From contig NC_017025.1 in NCBI RefSeq assembly GCF_000455605.1, positions 2,542,001-2,606,000 on the forward strand: a stretch of 64,000 nt of DNA. The letters are read 5' to 3'. The DNA is from Flavobacterium indicum GPTSA100-9 = DSM 17447. GTDB lineage: Bacteria > Bacteroidota > Bacteroidia > Flavobacteriales > Flavobacteriaceae. The position numbers were made by a program, and so were the translations under genes. This document shows, piece after piece, positions 44,475 to 52,128 of this stretch (position 1 is its first letter; each line of letters starts with the position of its first letter). Under the pieces are notes generated by a model. It had not been told where the DNA came from and ran no database searches. It saw only the letters and a program-made list of their open reading frames with translations.

Positions 44475-45047
44475 TTATTTCCCTCCAGATAAGCATTTTT
44501 TATATGCTCTATAAGCCTGAATATCTGCAATTACATTTCCAGCAGCAACAGCAGCCATGCAACCAGGTGATAATGGACCAAGTGCCAAACATCCATACCC
44601 AGCTACTACTGCAACCGATCCATTATATGCTATTTGTAAATTATAATCTGTTAAACAATCGTTTTGAGCTAATTTTGCTGTTCCATTATTAATTTCAAGA
44701 ATTTCTTGAGTAAAATACTCTTTTAATTCTTCTTCTGAATATTTATCAAAACTATATTTAAGATTTAACCTTTTGTATAAATCAGCTTGATTTAAAAGAA
44801 AAGCATTAAATCCTTTCTCATCTGTTTGAAATAAAGTGTAAAAAGATAGCAATTCTTTTTCATCGATTTTTTCATCAACTAACAAACTCTGTAAAGAATT
44901 AAAATCTGTTGTTTTACTTATAAAGTCATTATGATTTTTTAAATAAGTAACAAAATCGATATCTTCATTTAATTTTGTTAATTCCTGTGCATTAACCGAC
45001 ACACTAAATAGCATAATAGCTAAAAAACCAAATAATAATTTTTTCAT
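44475..45047 (-). CDS. Secreted orphan with a Cys-bounded Gly/Ala-rich C-terminus
   Basis: 190 residues. Sec signal (KKLLFGFLAIMLFSVSVNA|QE). Residues ~22-130 are acidic and helical with no cysteine. The last ~60 residues change completely: four cysteines frame a hydrophobic Gly/Ala stretch (C-LTDYNLQIAYNGSVAVVAGYG-C, then LALGPLSPG-C, then MAAVAAGNVIADIQAYRAYKK-C). This looks like a membrane-active hairpin carried behind a soluble leader. I recall similar Cys-framed tails in unannotated Bacteroidetes proteins but know no function. A bacteriocin- or toxin-like role is speculation. Confidence 0.7.
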   Translation of the reverse strand: MKKLLFGFLAIMLFSVSVNAQELTKLNEDIDFVTYLKNHNDFISKTTDFNSLQSLLVDEKIDEKELLSFYTLFQTDEKGFNAFLLNQADLYKRLNLKYSFDKYSEEELKEYFTQEILEINNGTAKLAQNDCLTDYNLQIAYNGSVAVVAGYGCLALGPLSPGCMAAVAAGNVIADIQAYRAYKKCLSGGK

Positions 45048-45083
45048 GATAATTTTGTAAATTTAATAATTAATAAATAATTG

Positions 45084-45107
45084 GCAATTATTTCTCGAGA
45101 AAATTGC
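45084..45107. promoter_or_regulatory. Palindrome upstream of the secreted orphan
   Basis: TTTCTCGAGAAA (45091-45102) is a perfect 12-bp palindrome, flanked by GCAATT (45084-45089) and AATTGC (45102-45107). It lies 37 bases upstream of the secreted gene's ATG and may be an operator. Confidence 0.45.
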
Positions 45108-45167
45108 ATTGCAAATTTGATGTAGAATAAAACTATTTCCTAAAACTAAATTTATAATCTCAATAAG

Positions 45168-45197
45168 AAAAGTTATATTTTTCAAAATAAAACTTTT
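45168..45197. promoter_or_regulatory. 14-bp inverted repeat between the secreted orphan and the XRE regulator
   Basis: AAAAGTTATATTTT (45168-45181) and AAAATAAAACTTTT (45184-45197) are inverted copies with one mismatch. It is a candidate binding site for the divergent regulator, but AT-rich DNA makes chance palindromes common. Confidence 0.4.
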
Positions 45198-45261
45198 AAT
45201 TTAGCGTTATACTAAACAAGTTGCAAAACTTATTTTTTCAAAAAATCTTTAAAACTCACAT

Positions 45262-45591
45262 ATGATCACTGCCATTAAATTAAAAAAACTAAGAGAATTA
45301 AAAAAACTTACACAAGAAGAACTTGCTTTTAAAATTGGAGTAAGCCAAGTTACTGTTGGAAATTGGGAACAAGGTAGTAGTATAAAACATGAACATCTAA
45401 AAAAAATTGCTGAAGTATTTGAAATGCCAGTAGATTATTTATTAGAAGAAAAGAGCATTACTATTTCTCCTAGTATTGAAAATTCTACCAATAATTATGT
45501 TGCTTTTGAAATAGTAGTAAAAACTCCAAATGAAGTAATTAAAAATTTAATTTCAAAAATTGATAAATTAATTGAAGTTTTAGACAAGTAA
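45262..45591 (+). CDS. XRE/Cro-CI family transcriptional regulator
   Basis: 109 residues. N-terminal HTH_3: IKLKKLRELKKLTQEELAFKIGVSQVTVGNWEQGSSIKHEHLKKIAEVFEMPVDYLL. A short C-terminal part (residues 66-109) has no sensing domain and ends in a possible leucine-heptad helix (LISKIDKLIEVLDK). Divergent from the secreted orphan; the shared 214-base upstream region holds two palindromes. Probably a local repressor. Confidence 0.9.
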   Translation: MITAIKLKKLRELKKLTQEELAFKIGVSQVTVGNWEQGSSIKHEHLKKIAEVFEMPVDYLLEEKSITISPSIENSTNNYVAFEIVVKTPNEVIKNLISKIDKLIEVLDK

Positions 45592-45895
45592 TTATTTTTC
45601 AAAAATAATATCACTAAAAAATAAACAATTACGGCAAATCCGTAAAAAATGTTAAAAAAATAACTCTTAAATTTTTACAATAAAACTTACTTTTAAATTT
45701 TATGCAAATCCAGATTTATAAAAATAGAAACAAAAAAATTATTTGAATAAAATAGCTTTAAATTACAAGCGACTAAATTGTCAAAAGCTTATGTAACATT
45801 AAATTAATACATAAGCTTTTTTTATTTCAATCTATTAATATAAAAACACTACACACTTAACATTCAGTCGTTTACTTTGCAAGAAACATTTCAAA
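45592..45895. other. 304-base intergenic stretch
   Basis: Very AT-rich. Contains a small hairpin (TTACGG 45629-45634 / CCGTAA 45640-45645) and a terminator at 45783. No start, no family-like short peptide, and no tRNA or riboswitch pattern that I can see. Confidence 0.6.
45783..45827 (+). terminator. Terminator between the XRE gene and the LpxH-like gene
   Basis: 13-bp stem AAAAGCTTATGTA (45783-45795) / TACATAAGCTTTT (45808-45820), followed by more T. It is 190 bases after the XRE stop, so an unseen short RNA could end here. Confidence 0.75.
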
Positions 45896-46720
45896 ATGGC
45901 AAGAAACGTTGATATTGTTGTTATTTCCGATGTGCATTTGGGTACTTATGGTTGTCAAGCAAAAGAATTACTGAATTACTTAAAATCAGTTCAGCCTAAA
46001 CAATTAATCATTAATGGTGATTTTATTGATATTTGGCAATTTAAAAAAAGTTATTTTCCAAAAAGTCATTTAAAAATTATAAAAAAAATTATTGATTTTT
46101 CTAATAAAGGCACTGAAGTAACCTATATTATTGGAAATCATGACGAATTTTTAAGACGTTTTGCTAATGTCTCTTTTGGCAATATTGAATTAACAAATAA
46201 AAAAGTATTAACTATTGACAATAAAAAGGCTTGGATTTTTCATGGTGATGTGTTTGATGCCTCTGTTCAACATTCCAAATGGATTGCTAAGCTTGGAGGT
46301 TGGGGTTATGACATGCTAATTAGACTCAATGTTTTATCGAATTGGATTTTGGTTAAACTGGGAAGAGAAAAATATTCTTTTTCTAAAAAAATAAAAAACA
46401 ATGTAAAGAAAGCCGTTAAATTCATAGGTGATTTTGAAAAAACGGCTTCTGAATTAGCCATCGAAAATCAATTTGATTTTGTGATTTGTGGACACATTCA
46501 TCAGCCCCAAATTAAAGCAATTGAAACTAAAAATGGCCAATGTGTTTATTTAAACAGTGGCGATTGGATCGAAAACTTAACCGCATTGGAATACCATCAA
46601 TCCGAATGGACATTATTTACTTATGACAAAAAAATGTTCCCCGAAAAAGATGCAATCGAATTAGATGCTTTTGAACAGCAAACTATTGAAATGTTAATTA
46701 ACGATGTAATCAATTTTTAA
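45896..46720 (+). CDS. UDP-2,3-diacylglucosamine diphosphatase-like metallophosphoesterase
   Basis: 274 residues with calcineurin-like motifs in order: ISDVHLG (Asp12, His14), NGDFIDIWQFK, GNHDEF, FHGDVFD, and GHIHQPQI. This is the LpxH-style set (lipid A synthesis, UDP-diacyl-GlcN hydrolysis), but the length and the VYLNSGDWIENLTALE tail match the broader LpxH-like group. Two bases before the glycosyltransferase gene. Confidence 0.88.
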   Translation: MARNVDIVVISDVHLGTYGCQAKELLNYLKSVQPKQLIINGDFIDIWQFKKSYFPKSHLKIIKKIIDFSNKGTEVTYIIGNHDEFLRRFANVSFGNIELTNKKVLTIDNKKAWIFHGDVFDASVQHSKWIAKLGGWGYDMLIRLNVLSNWILVKLGREKYSFSKKIKNNVKKAVKFIGDFEKTASELAIENQFDFVICGHIHQPQIKAIETKNGQCVYLNSGDWIENLTALEYHQSEWTLFTYDKKMFPEKDAIELDAFEQQTIEMLINDVINF

Positions 46721-46721
46721 A

Positions 46722-47735
46722 ATGAAAATATTATATGCCGTACAAAAAACAGGGAATGGTCATGTGGCTCGAGCACAAGAAATAATCCCTATTCTGCAAA
46801 AATTTGGTTGTGTAGACATTTTGGCTAGCGGAAATCAAACCCAAATTGAATTGCCATTTGATGTAAAATATAATTTAAAAGGAATTTCGTTGGTGTATAA
46901 CGAAAAAGGAGAAGTTTCGTATTGGAAAACGTTTTTAAACAACAATTATTGGGCATTTCTAAAAGATATAATCCAACTAAAAACAAAAAAATATGATTTA
47001 ATAATTAACGATTTTGAACCTGTTTCTGCTTGGGCTTCCCTATTTAAAGGAGGCAACATTATTTCCTTGTCTCATCAGGCTGCTTTATTTTTTAACGAAG
47101 TACCCAAGCCTAAAAAAAGAGCATTATTAGCTCAATTTATTTTAAAATACTATGCTCCCTGTAGAAGAAAATACGGATTTCATTTTAAAAATTATCATGA
47201 TAAAATATTCACTCCAGTTATTCGTGAAAAAATCAGAAATTTAAAATCGGAAACCATACCTGGTAATTATATAGTTTATCTTCCTTCTTTCTCGGATGCG
47301 AAACTTATAAAAACGTTATCCAAGATTAATGGAAATTGGCATATATATTCAAAATATGCGTCAAGCAATTACACTATAAACAACTGTAGTGTATATCCCA
47401 TAAACGAAGAAGATTTTCTATTCAAATTAAGTCATTGTGAAGGAGTATTATGCAATGCAGGCTTTGAACTTCCTGCCGAAGCCTTATACCTAAAAAAGAA
47501 ATTGGTTGTTATTCCCATCAAAAAACAAATTGAACAAGAATACAATGCAATTGCATTAAAAAAGTTAGGCGTGTTAACTTTAAAACAATTAGATCAAAAT
47601 TTAATTTCGATTTGGTCTAAAAGCGATAGTTGCTTATCTATGAATTTTTCAAAAGATATAGAAGCAATATTAAAAGAAATTATATCCGAAAATGTTTCGA
47701 TTACAGCAGAAACAACCAATTATCATTTTGCTTAA
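46722..47735 (+). CDS. GT-B glycosyltransferase-like protein
   Basis: 337 residues. Start MKILYAVQKTGNGHVARAQEIIPIL is the nucleotide-sugar transferase first loop (GT28 type). The C-terminal part has CEGVLCNAGFELPAEALYLKKKLVVIPIKKQIEQEYNA, with the acceptor/donor-side pattern of MurG-like and MJ1255-like transferases. Donor and acceptor unknown; pairing with the LpxH-like gene suggests envelope glycolipid work. Confidence 0.85.
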   Translation: MKILYAVQKTGNGHVARAQEIIPILQKFGCVDILASGNQTQIELPFDVKYNLKGISLVYNEKGEVSYWKTFLNNNYWAFLKDIIQLKTKKYDLIINDFEPVSAWASLFKGGNIISLSHQAALFFNEVPKPKKRALLAQFILKYYAPCRRKYGFHFKNYHDKIFTPVIREKIRNLKSETIPGNYIVYLPSFSDAKLIKTLSKINGNWHIYSKYASSNYTINNCSVYPINEEDFLFKLSHCEGVLCNAGFELPAEALYLKKKLVVIPIKKQIEQEYNAIALKKLGVLTLKQLDQNLISIWSKSDSCLSMNFSKDIEAILKEIISENVSITAETTNYHFA

Positions 47736-47760
47736 AAGTCCCTTAAAAAGGGACTTTTTT
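47734..47760. terminator. Bidirectional terminator after the glycosyltransferase
   Basis: 11-bp stem AAAAGTCCCTT (47734-47744) / AAGGGACTTTT (47748-47758). The stem overlaps the end of the glycosyltransferase stop and the convergent gene's stop. Confidence 0.88.
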
Positions 47761-48619
47761 ATAAGTTTTTATTCGTATCAATGATAGCTTGTTTATTTTT
47801 ATAATCAATCCAGGCTTGACCTTTTCTTTTACGCATAAAATTATCATAATACCTCATAAAGAAAACATTGTAGGCAGCCTTTACTAAATTTAACGGCTTT
47901 CTAGGAAATGCCCTTAAACTCATTGAAAAACCAGGCGTTACATATTTCATATAATGCCAATAGCCTTCGGGCATGTAAAGCATTTCTCCATGATTCAAAT
48001 CACAAACCAATCCTTTTACTTTTTTTAATGCGGGCCATTGTTCAAAATCTGGATTATCAAAATCAATATCTTCTCTAGCAATCAAAGAATAAGGCACTTT
48101 ATACATATAGGGAGTTGCCTCAGGTGTAAACAACATACATCTTTTTTTTCCATGAAAATGAAAATGTAAAATATTTGAATAATCAATATCAAAATGCATA
48201 AAAACCTTTGAATTTTCTCCACCAAAAAACAACATGGGTAATTGTTTAACTAAGCGCAATCCAATATCAGGCCATTTAAAATCCTTAGTTAATAGAGGTA
48301 CTTCTTTCAACAAATTATACAGAAATATACGATAATTAGTAGGTTTAGATTGAAGTAAGTCTACATAGTCACTCATTTTCATTTTAGCATGTGCCTCATT
48401 AAATCCGTCTTTATGAGAAACAGGTCGGTCATCATACAAAGGAACGATTTTATCTCCTGCGATGTCTTTAATATAATTCAAATTCCACTTTTCATAAGCT
48501 GGCCAATCTTTAGTTAGCTGTTCTATTACAACTGGTTTTTGTTTTTTTACATAATTGTTGTAAAAATCCTCCTTGCTTATTGTTTTTACTCGCTCAATTT
48601 CTTCTAAAATTATTCCCAT
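47759..48619 (-). CDS. JmjC/cupin-8 domain Fe(II)/2-oxoglutarate oxygenase-like protein
   Basis: 286 residues. Opening ERVKTISKEDFYNNYVKKQKPVVI is the cupin_8 start. Iron ligands expected: His142 and Asp144 (MHFDIDYSN) and His222 (YMPEGYWHYMKYV). Followed by SLRAFPRKP and a basic tail. Probably a hydroxylase of a protein, small molecule or lipid; substrate unknown. Its ATG lies seven bases after a hairpin. Confidence 0.88.
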   Translation of the reverse strand: MGIILEEIERVKTISKEDFYNNYVKKQKPVVIEQLTKDWPAYEKWNLNYIKDIAGDKIVPLYDDRPVSHKDGFNEAHAKMKMSDYVDLLQSKPTNYRIFLYNLLKEVPLLTKDFKWPDIGLRLVKQLPMLFFGGENSKVFMHFDIDYSNILHFHFHGKKRCMLFTPEATPYMYKVPYSLIAREDIDFDNPDFEQWPALKKVKGLVCDLNHGEMLYMPEGYWHYMKYVTPGFSMSLRAFPRKPLNLVKAAYNVFFMRYYDNFMRKRKGQAWIDYKNKQAIIDTNKNL

Positions 48620-48646
48620 AAAAAAAGCTCTAACAATTGTTAGAGC
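48620..48646 (-). terminator. bioB terminator abutting the JmjC start
   Basis: Perfect 20-bp palindrome GCTCTAACAATTGTTAGAGC (48627-48646), then seven T on the minus strand, then the JmjC ATG. It works as a terminator for bioB or as an attenuator for the oxygenase. Confidence 0.75.
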
Positions 48647-48686
48647 AAATTTATAAAATTGTAAATAGAATTATCTTAAAAAAGTG

Positions 48687-49772
48687 TTATTTACCTTTTA
48701 CCGATGCTTCAACATTTCTTTCAATAGTATGACCAGGTCTTGACCATTTAGGTTTTTCACCTAAAGCTTGAAATTTTGAATCTTCTGCTTCAACCGTTTG
48801 AGGTTGCATTAGTTTAATAAAAGGTTTTTGAGGTTGCAATCCTAACATTTCAAACATTTTCATGTCTTCATTTACATCAGGATTTGGAGTAGTTAATAAT
48901 TTATCTCCAGCAAAAATAGAATTAGCACCTGCAAAGAAACACATAGCTTGACCTTCTCTACTCATTTCTGTTCTTCCTGCAGATAAACGAACTTGCGTTT
49001 CAGGCATAACAATTCGTGTTGTAGCAACCATTCGAATCATTTCCCAAATTTCAACTGGCTTTTGATCTTCTAACGGAGTACCTTCAACGGCAACTAAGGC
49101 ATTAATTGGCACCGATTCTGGTTGTGGATTTAAAGTTGAAAGTGCTACTAACATCCCTGCTCTATCTTCAATACTTTCACCCATTCCAATAATTCCACCA
49201 CTACAAACCGTTACATTCGTTTTACGAACATTTTCGATTGTTTGTAAACGGTCTTCAAATCCTCTTGTTGAAATTACTTCTTTATAATATTCTTCAGATG
49301 AATCTAAATTATGATTATAGGCATATAATCCAGCTTCAGCTAATCGTTGTGCTTGATTTTCCGTTAACATTCCGAGTGTACAACACACCTCCATATCTAA
49401 CTTATTTATCGTACGCACCATTTCAAGAACTTGATCAAATTCTGGTCCGTCTTTAACATTTCGCCAAGCGGCACCCATACAAACTCGTGAAGAACCCGAT
49501 GATTTTGCTCTTAGTGCCTGTGCTTTAACTTGCTGAACCGTCATCAAATCATTACCTTCAATATCCGTATGATATCGCGCTGCTTGTGGGCAATAACCAC
49601 AATCCTCTGGACAACCACCAGTTTTTATAGACAATAGTGTAGATACCTGAACCACATTAGGATCATGATGTTCTCTATGAATTGTTGCAGCTTCATATAA
49701 CAAATCCATTAAAGGTTTATTATAAATAGCTATTATTTCTTCTTTAGTCCAATTATGTCTTGTAGTACTCAT
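48687..49772 (-). CDS. bioB: Biotin synthase
   Basis: 361 residues. Radical-SAM cluster GGCPEDCGYCPQ (Cys54, Cys58, Cys61). The sulfur-donating 2Fe-2S cluster ligands are in SSRVCMGAAWR and LDMEVCCTLGML, plus Cys in VTVCSGGIIGMGE and the Arg in VRLSAGR. It inserts sulfur into dethiobiotin. No other bio gene adjoins. Confidence 0.97.
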   Translation of the reverse strand: MSTTRHNWTKEEIIAIYNKPLMDLLYEAATIHREHHDPNVVQVSTLLSIKTGGCPEDCGYCPQAARYHTDIEGNDLMTVQQVKAQALRAKSSGSSRVCMGAAWRNVKDGPEFDQVLEMVRTINKLDMEVCCTLGMLTENQAQRLAEAGLYAYNHNLDSSEEYYKEVISTRGFEDRLQTIENVRKTNVTVCSGGIIGMGESIEDRAGMLVALSTLNPQPESVPINALVAVEGTPLEDQKPVEIWEMIRMVATTRIVMPETQVRLSAGRTEMSREGQAMCFFAGANSIFAGDKLLTTPNPDVNEDMKMFEMLGLQPQKPFIKLMQPQTVEAEDSKFQALGEKPKWSRPGHTIERNVEASVKGK

Positions 49773-49792
49773 GTTTTATTTGTTTGAAGCTT

Positions 49793-49800
49793 CAAAAATA
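49793..49800 (-). promoter_or_regulatory. -7 box (TATTTTTG) of bioB
   Basis: TATTTTTG on the minus strand, 20 bases upstream of the bioB ATG; no clear TTG partner. Confidence 0.45.
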
Positions 49801-49825
49801 ATTAAAAAAAATTGGAATTATGTAA

Positions 49826-51121
49826 CTATTCTAAATCTTGCAATAAAATCCAATCATTATGAAAGAAATAGTCAAATTTAGCTACAGCCATATTTACTTT
49901 TTCATCAATCATTCTGTTAAAAGGACGACGATTAACAGACACGAAACTTTCAACATAAATTTCAACAGGAAAAGGATATTCTTGTTTTAATTTTTGACAA
50001 TATTGCCAAATTAAGTCGGGGGAATAAGAAACTACTTTTAATTGTTTTGCATTTAAATCTTTTAACATATTGTGGTAAAAAGTGTTACCCCTATTTTTAT
50101 TAACTATTTTAATTTTTAAAGCTCCTACTCTTTCTCGCAACATCATTCGCCATGCCAGTCTATGTCCTTCTTCTGTAAACAACACATCGCCTTTAATAAA
50201 ATAATGTCGAATTGGTAAAATAATTTGAATGATAAAAAAAGGGATGAAAAACCATTTATATAAGTTAACTCTTGGATTTTGACTAAGGGAACTACTTAAA
50301 TTTGATTTAAACAACAGTTTATTTATTTTTTCTGGATCAATAAAAAGCACAATAAAACTTAACGCTAAAAAAGGAAATATTCCAATTTTTAAGGCAAAAG
50401 CATTTGAAAGATGAAAAGCAAACGAAGCAATAATTCCGAAAATTCTTGTTCTTTTCCAGAATAAAAAAGGCACAATTAGTAAATCATACAAAATTCCGGC
50501 GTAAGCATAAAACAAATAAAACCATTGATGATTAAAAAGGTGCAATAATTCATCTCGCTGGGTTATTCCATTTAATAAAATTTTAGCAAAAGTTCCATCA
50601 AGCCAATCGGGATATAGTTTTGCTATTGTGGCATAAAAGTACAAAATGGCCATTTGCAAAATTAAAAGAAACGGCATCCAACGAGGAACAGTATATGCTT
50701 TGATATGAGGTGCTATTTTGGAATCCAAGCTCACTTTAGCATTAGCAGGTAAAAAACACATAATTAATCCAACTAAAACTAAAAAATAATAGTGGTTATT
50801 ATAGTATTCTTTTTGAGCTAAATATACTGAAGTCCACAATATAGTAAACATGATTATTGCAAATCTGTAAAACAATCCTAATATAATGAGTAAACCTAAA
50901 AACCCCATTATACTAAAATACAAATACATTTTTTCTCCATGAAGAACCTGAAGAAAATCAAAACCAATGAAATTAAATGTAAATTTAGAAGTTACAAATA
51001 CAGATTGAACCCAACCAAATAAAATGGCTCCGAATGATTCAAAAAGTATCAATACACCAAGTAGAATTCGAAACAATATCAATCCAGAATTATCAATATT
51101 TGTTTGCAACCAACTTTTCAT
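49826..51121 (-). CDS. HTTM (horizontally transferred transmembrane) domain protein
   Basis: 431 residues. The first ~270 form the HTTM domain related to vitamin K-dependent gamma-carboxylase: N-terminal LILFRILLGVLILFESFG, several more helices, and PRWMPFLLILQMAILYFYATIAKLYPDWLDG. The C-terminal ~150 residues are soluble (EGHRLAWRMMLRERVGALKIKIV and on). In eukaryotes the fold carboxylates Glu using vitamin K; in bacteria the role is not settled. Eight bases after ribF. Confidence 0.85.
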   Translation of the reverse strand: MKSWLQTNIDNSGLILFRILLGVLILFESFGAILFGWVQSVFVTSKFTFNFIGFDFLQVLHGEKMYLYFSIMGFLGLLIILGLFYRFAIIMFTILWTSVYLAQKEYYNNHYYFLVLVGLIMCFLPANAKVSLDSKIAPHIKAYTVPRWMPFLLILQMAILYFYATIAKLYPDWLDGTFAKILLNGITQRDELLHLFNHQWFYLFYAYAGILYDLLIVPFLFWKRTRIFGIIASFAFHLSNAFALKIGIFPFLALSFIVLFIDPEKINKLLFKSNLSSSLSQNPRVNLYKWFFIPFFIIQIILPIRHYFIKGDVLFTEEGHRLAWRMMLRERVGALKIKIVNKNRGNTFYHNMLKDLNAKQLKVVSYSPDLIWQYCQKLKQEYPFPVEIYVESFVSVNRRPFNRMIDEKVNMAVAKFDYFFHNDWILLQDLE

Positions 51122-51128
51122 ATTGATT

Positions 51129-52055
51129 TTATATTTTAAAGATATTTTTGACAGTATTTTGATCTTTATATAATTGTTGTTTTAAATGATCAAAAGATTC
51201 AAATTTTTGTTCTTCACGAATTTTTTTTACAAATTCAATTTTTAAAATATCCCCATAAATATCTTTATCAAAATTAAAAATGTTTACTTCTATTGTTTTT
51301 GTTGTTCCATTTATTGTAGGACGCATTCCAATATTCATCATACCAAAATAACGAGTTGAATCATGAATAATATTCACTGCATATACACCAATTTTGGGAA
51401 TAAGTTTATAATCTTCTTTTACTACAATATTAGCCGTAGGAAAATTAATTGTTCTTCCTAGTTGATTTCCTTTTTGTACTTCACCTTGAATTGAATATTG
51501 ATAGCCTAAATATTCATTTGCTAATTCAACATTACCGTCTATTAAAGCATTTCTAATTTTAGTAGAACTTACAGAAACTTCATCTACTAATTGAGCCGAA
51601 ATTTCTTCAACTTCAAAACCGTATTGTTGACCAAAATTTTTCAAGTCATTAAAATCCGCCGCTCTATTTTTTCCAAACTTATGATCATGGCCAATGATGA
51701 TTTTTTGTATTTTAAATTGATCAACTAAGATTTTTTTAACAAATTCTTCCGGAGTTAAATTGGCAAATTCTTGATCAAAAGGATGAATTACAAAATGATT
51801 AATATTCTTTTTTTCAAGAAGTTCGGTACGCTCATCAATTGTATTTAATAATTTAACTTCGTTTTCACTTGCAACTACTAGTCTAGGATGTGGAAAAAAA
51901 GTTAACACCAAACTATCTAAGCCTTCTAATTTTGACAGATTTACTAATCTATCTAAAATAGCTTGATGTCCTTTATGGACTCCATCAAAAGTACCTAAGG
52001 TAACAACTGTTTTATTATTAACGTGTATATCGAATATATTATGATAAACTTTCAA
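51129..52055 (-). CDS. ribF: Bifunctional riboflavin kinase / FMN adenylyltransferase
   Basis: I use the TTG at 52055 (MKVYHNIFDIHVNNKTVVTLGTFDGVHKGH), giving 308 residues. A -7 box lies 15 bases upstream. The ATG at 52100 would start inside the upstream terminator. N-terminal adenylyltransferase: GTFDGVHKGH, GHDHKFGKNR, SSTKIRNAL. C-terminal kinase: GRTINFPTANI, PKIGVYAVNI, FNFDKDIYG. It makes FMN and FAD, needed by the flavoproteins in this window. Confidence 0.93.
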   Translation of the reverse strand: MKVYHNIFDIHVNNKTVVTLGTFDGVHKGHQAILDRLVNLSKLEGLDSLVLTFFPHPRLVVASENEVKLLNTIDERTELLEKKNINHFVIHPFDQEFANLTPEEFVKKILVDQFKIQKIIIGHDHKFGKNRAADFNDLKNFGQQYGFEVEEISAQLVDEVSVSSTKIRNALIDGNVELANEYLGYQYSIQGEVQKGNQLGRTINFPTANIVVKEDYKLIPKIGVYAVNIIHDSTRYFGMMNIGMRPTINGTTKTIEVNIFNFDKDIYGDILKIEFVKKIREEQKFESFDHLKQQLYKDQNTVKNIFKI

Positions 52056-52070
52056 AATCTGATTTTTATG

Positions 52071-52078
52071 CAAAAATA
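52071..52078 (-). promoter_or_regulatory. -7 box (TATTTTTG) of ribF
   Basis: TATTTTTG on the minus strand just after the terminator stem at 52078. It decides the TTG start of ribF. Confidence 0.65.
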
Positions 52079-52108
52079 AAAAGGATTGAACAATGTCCAA
52101 TCCTTTTT
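52078..52108 (-). terminator. Terminator of the M43 protease gene
   Basis: Stem AAAAAGGATTG (52078-52088) / CAATCCTTTTT (52098-52108). Confidence 0.85.
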
Positions 52109-52128
52109 ATAATTAATTATTATAACAA

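Noticed and set aside
44405..44692. Open frame on the + strand opposite the secreted orphan
   Set aside because: Gln/Leu-rich and without motif; it lies wholly antisense to two better genes.
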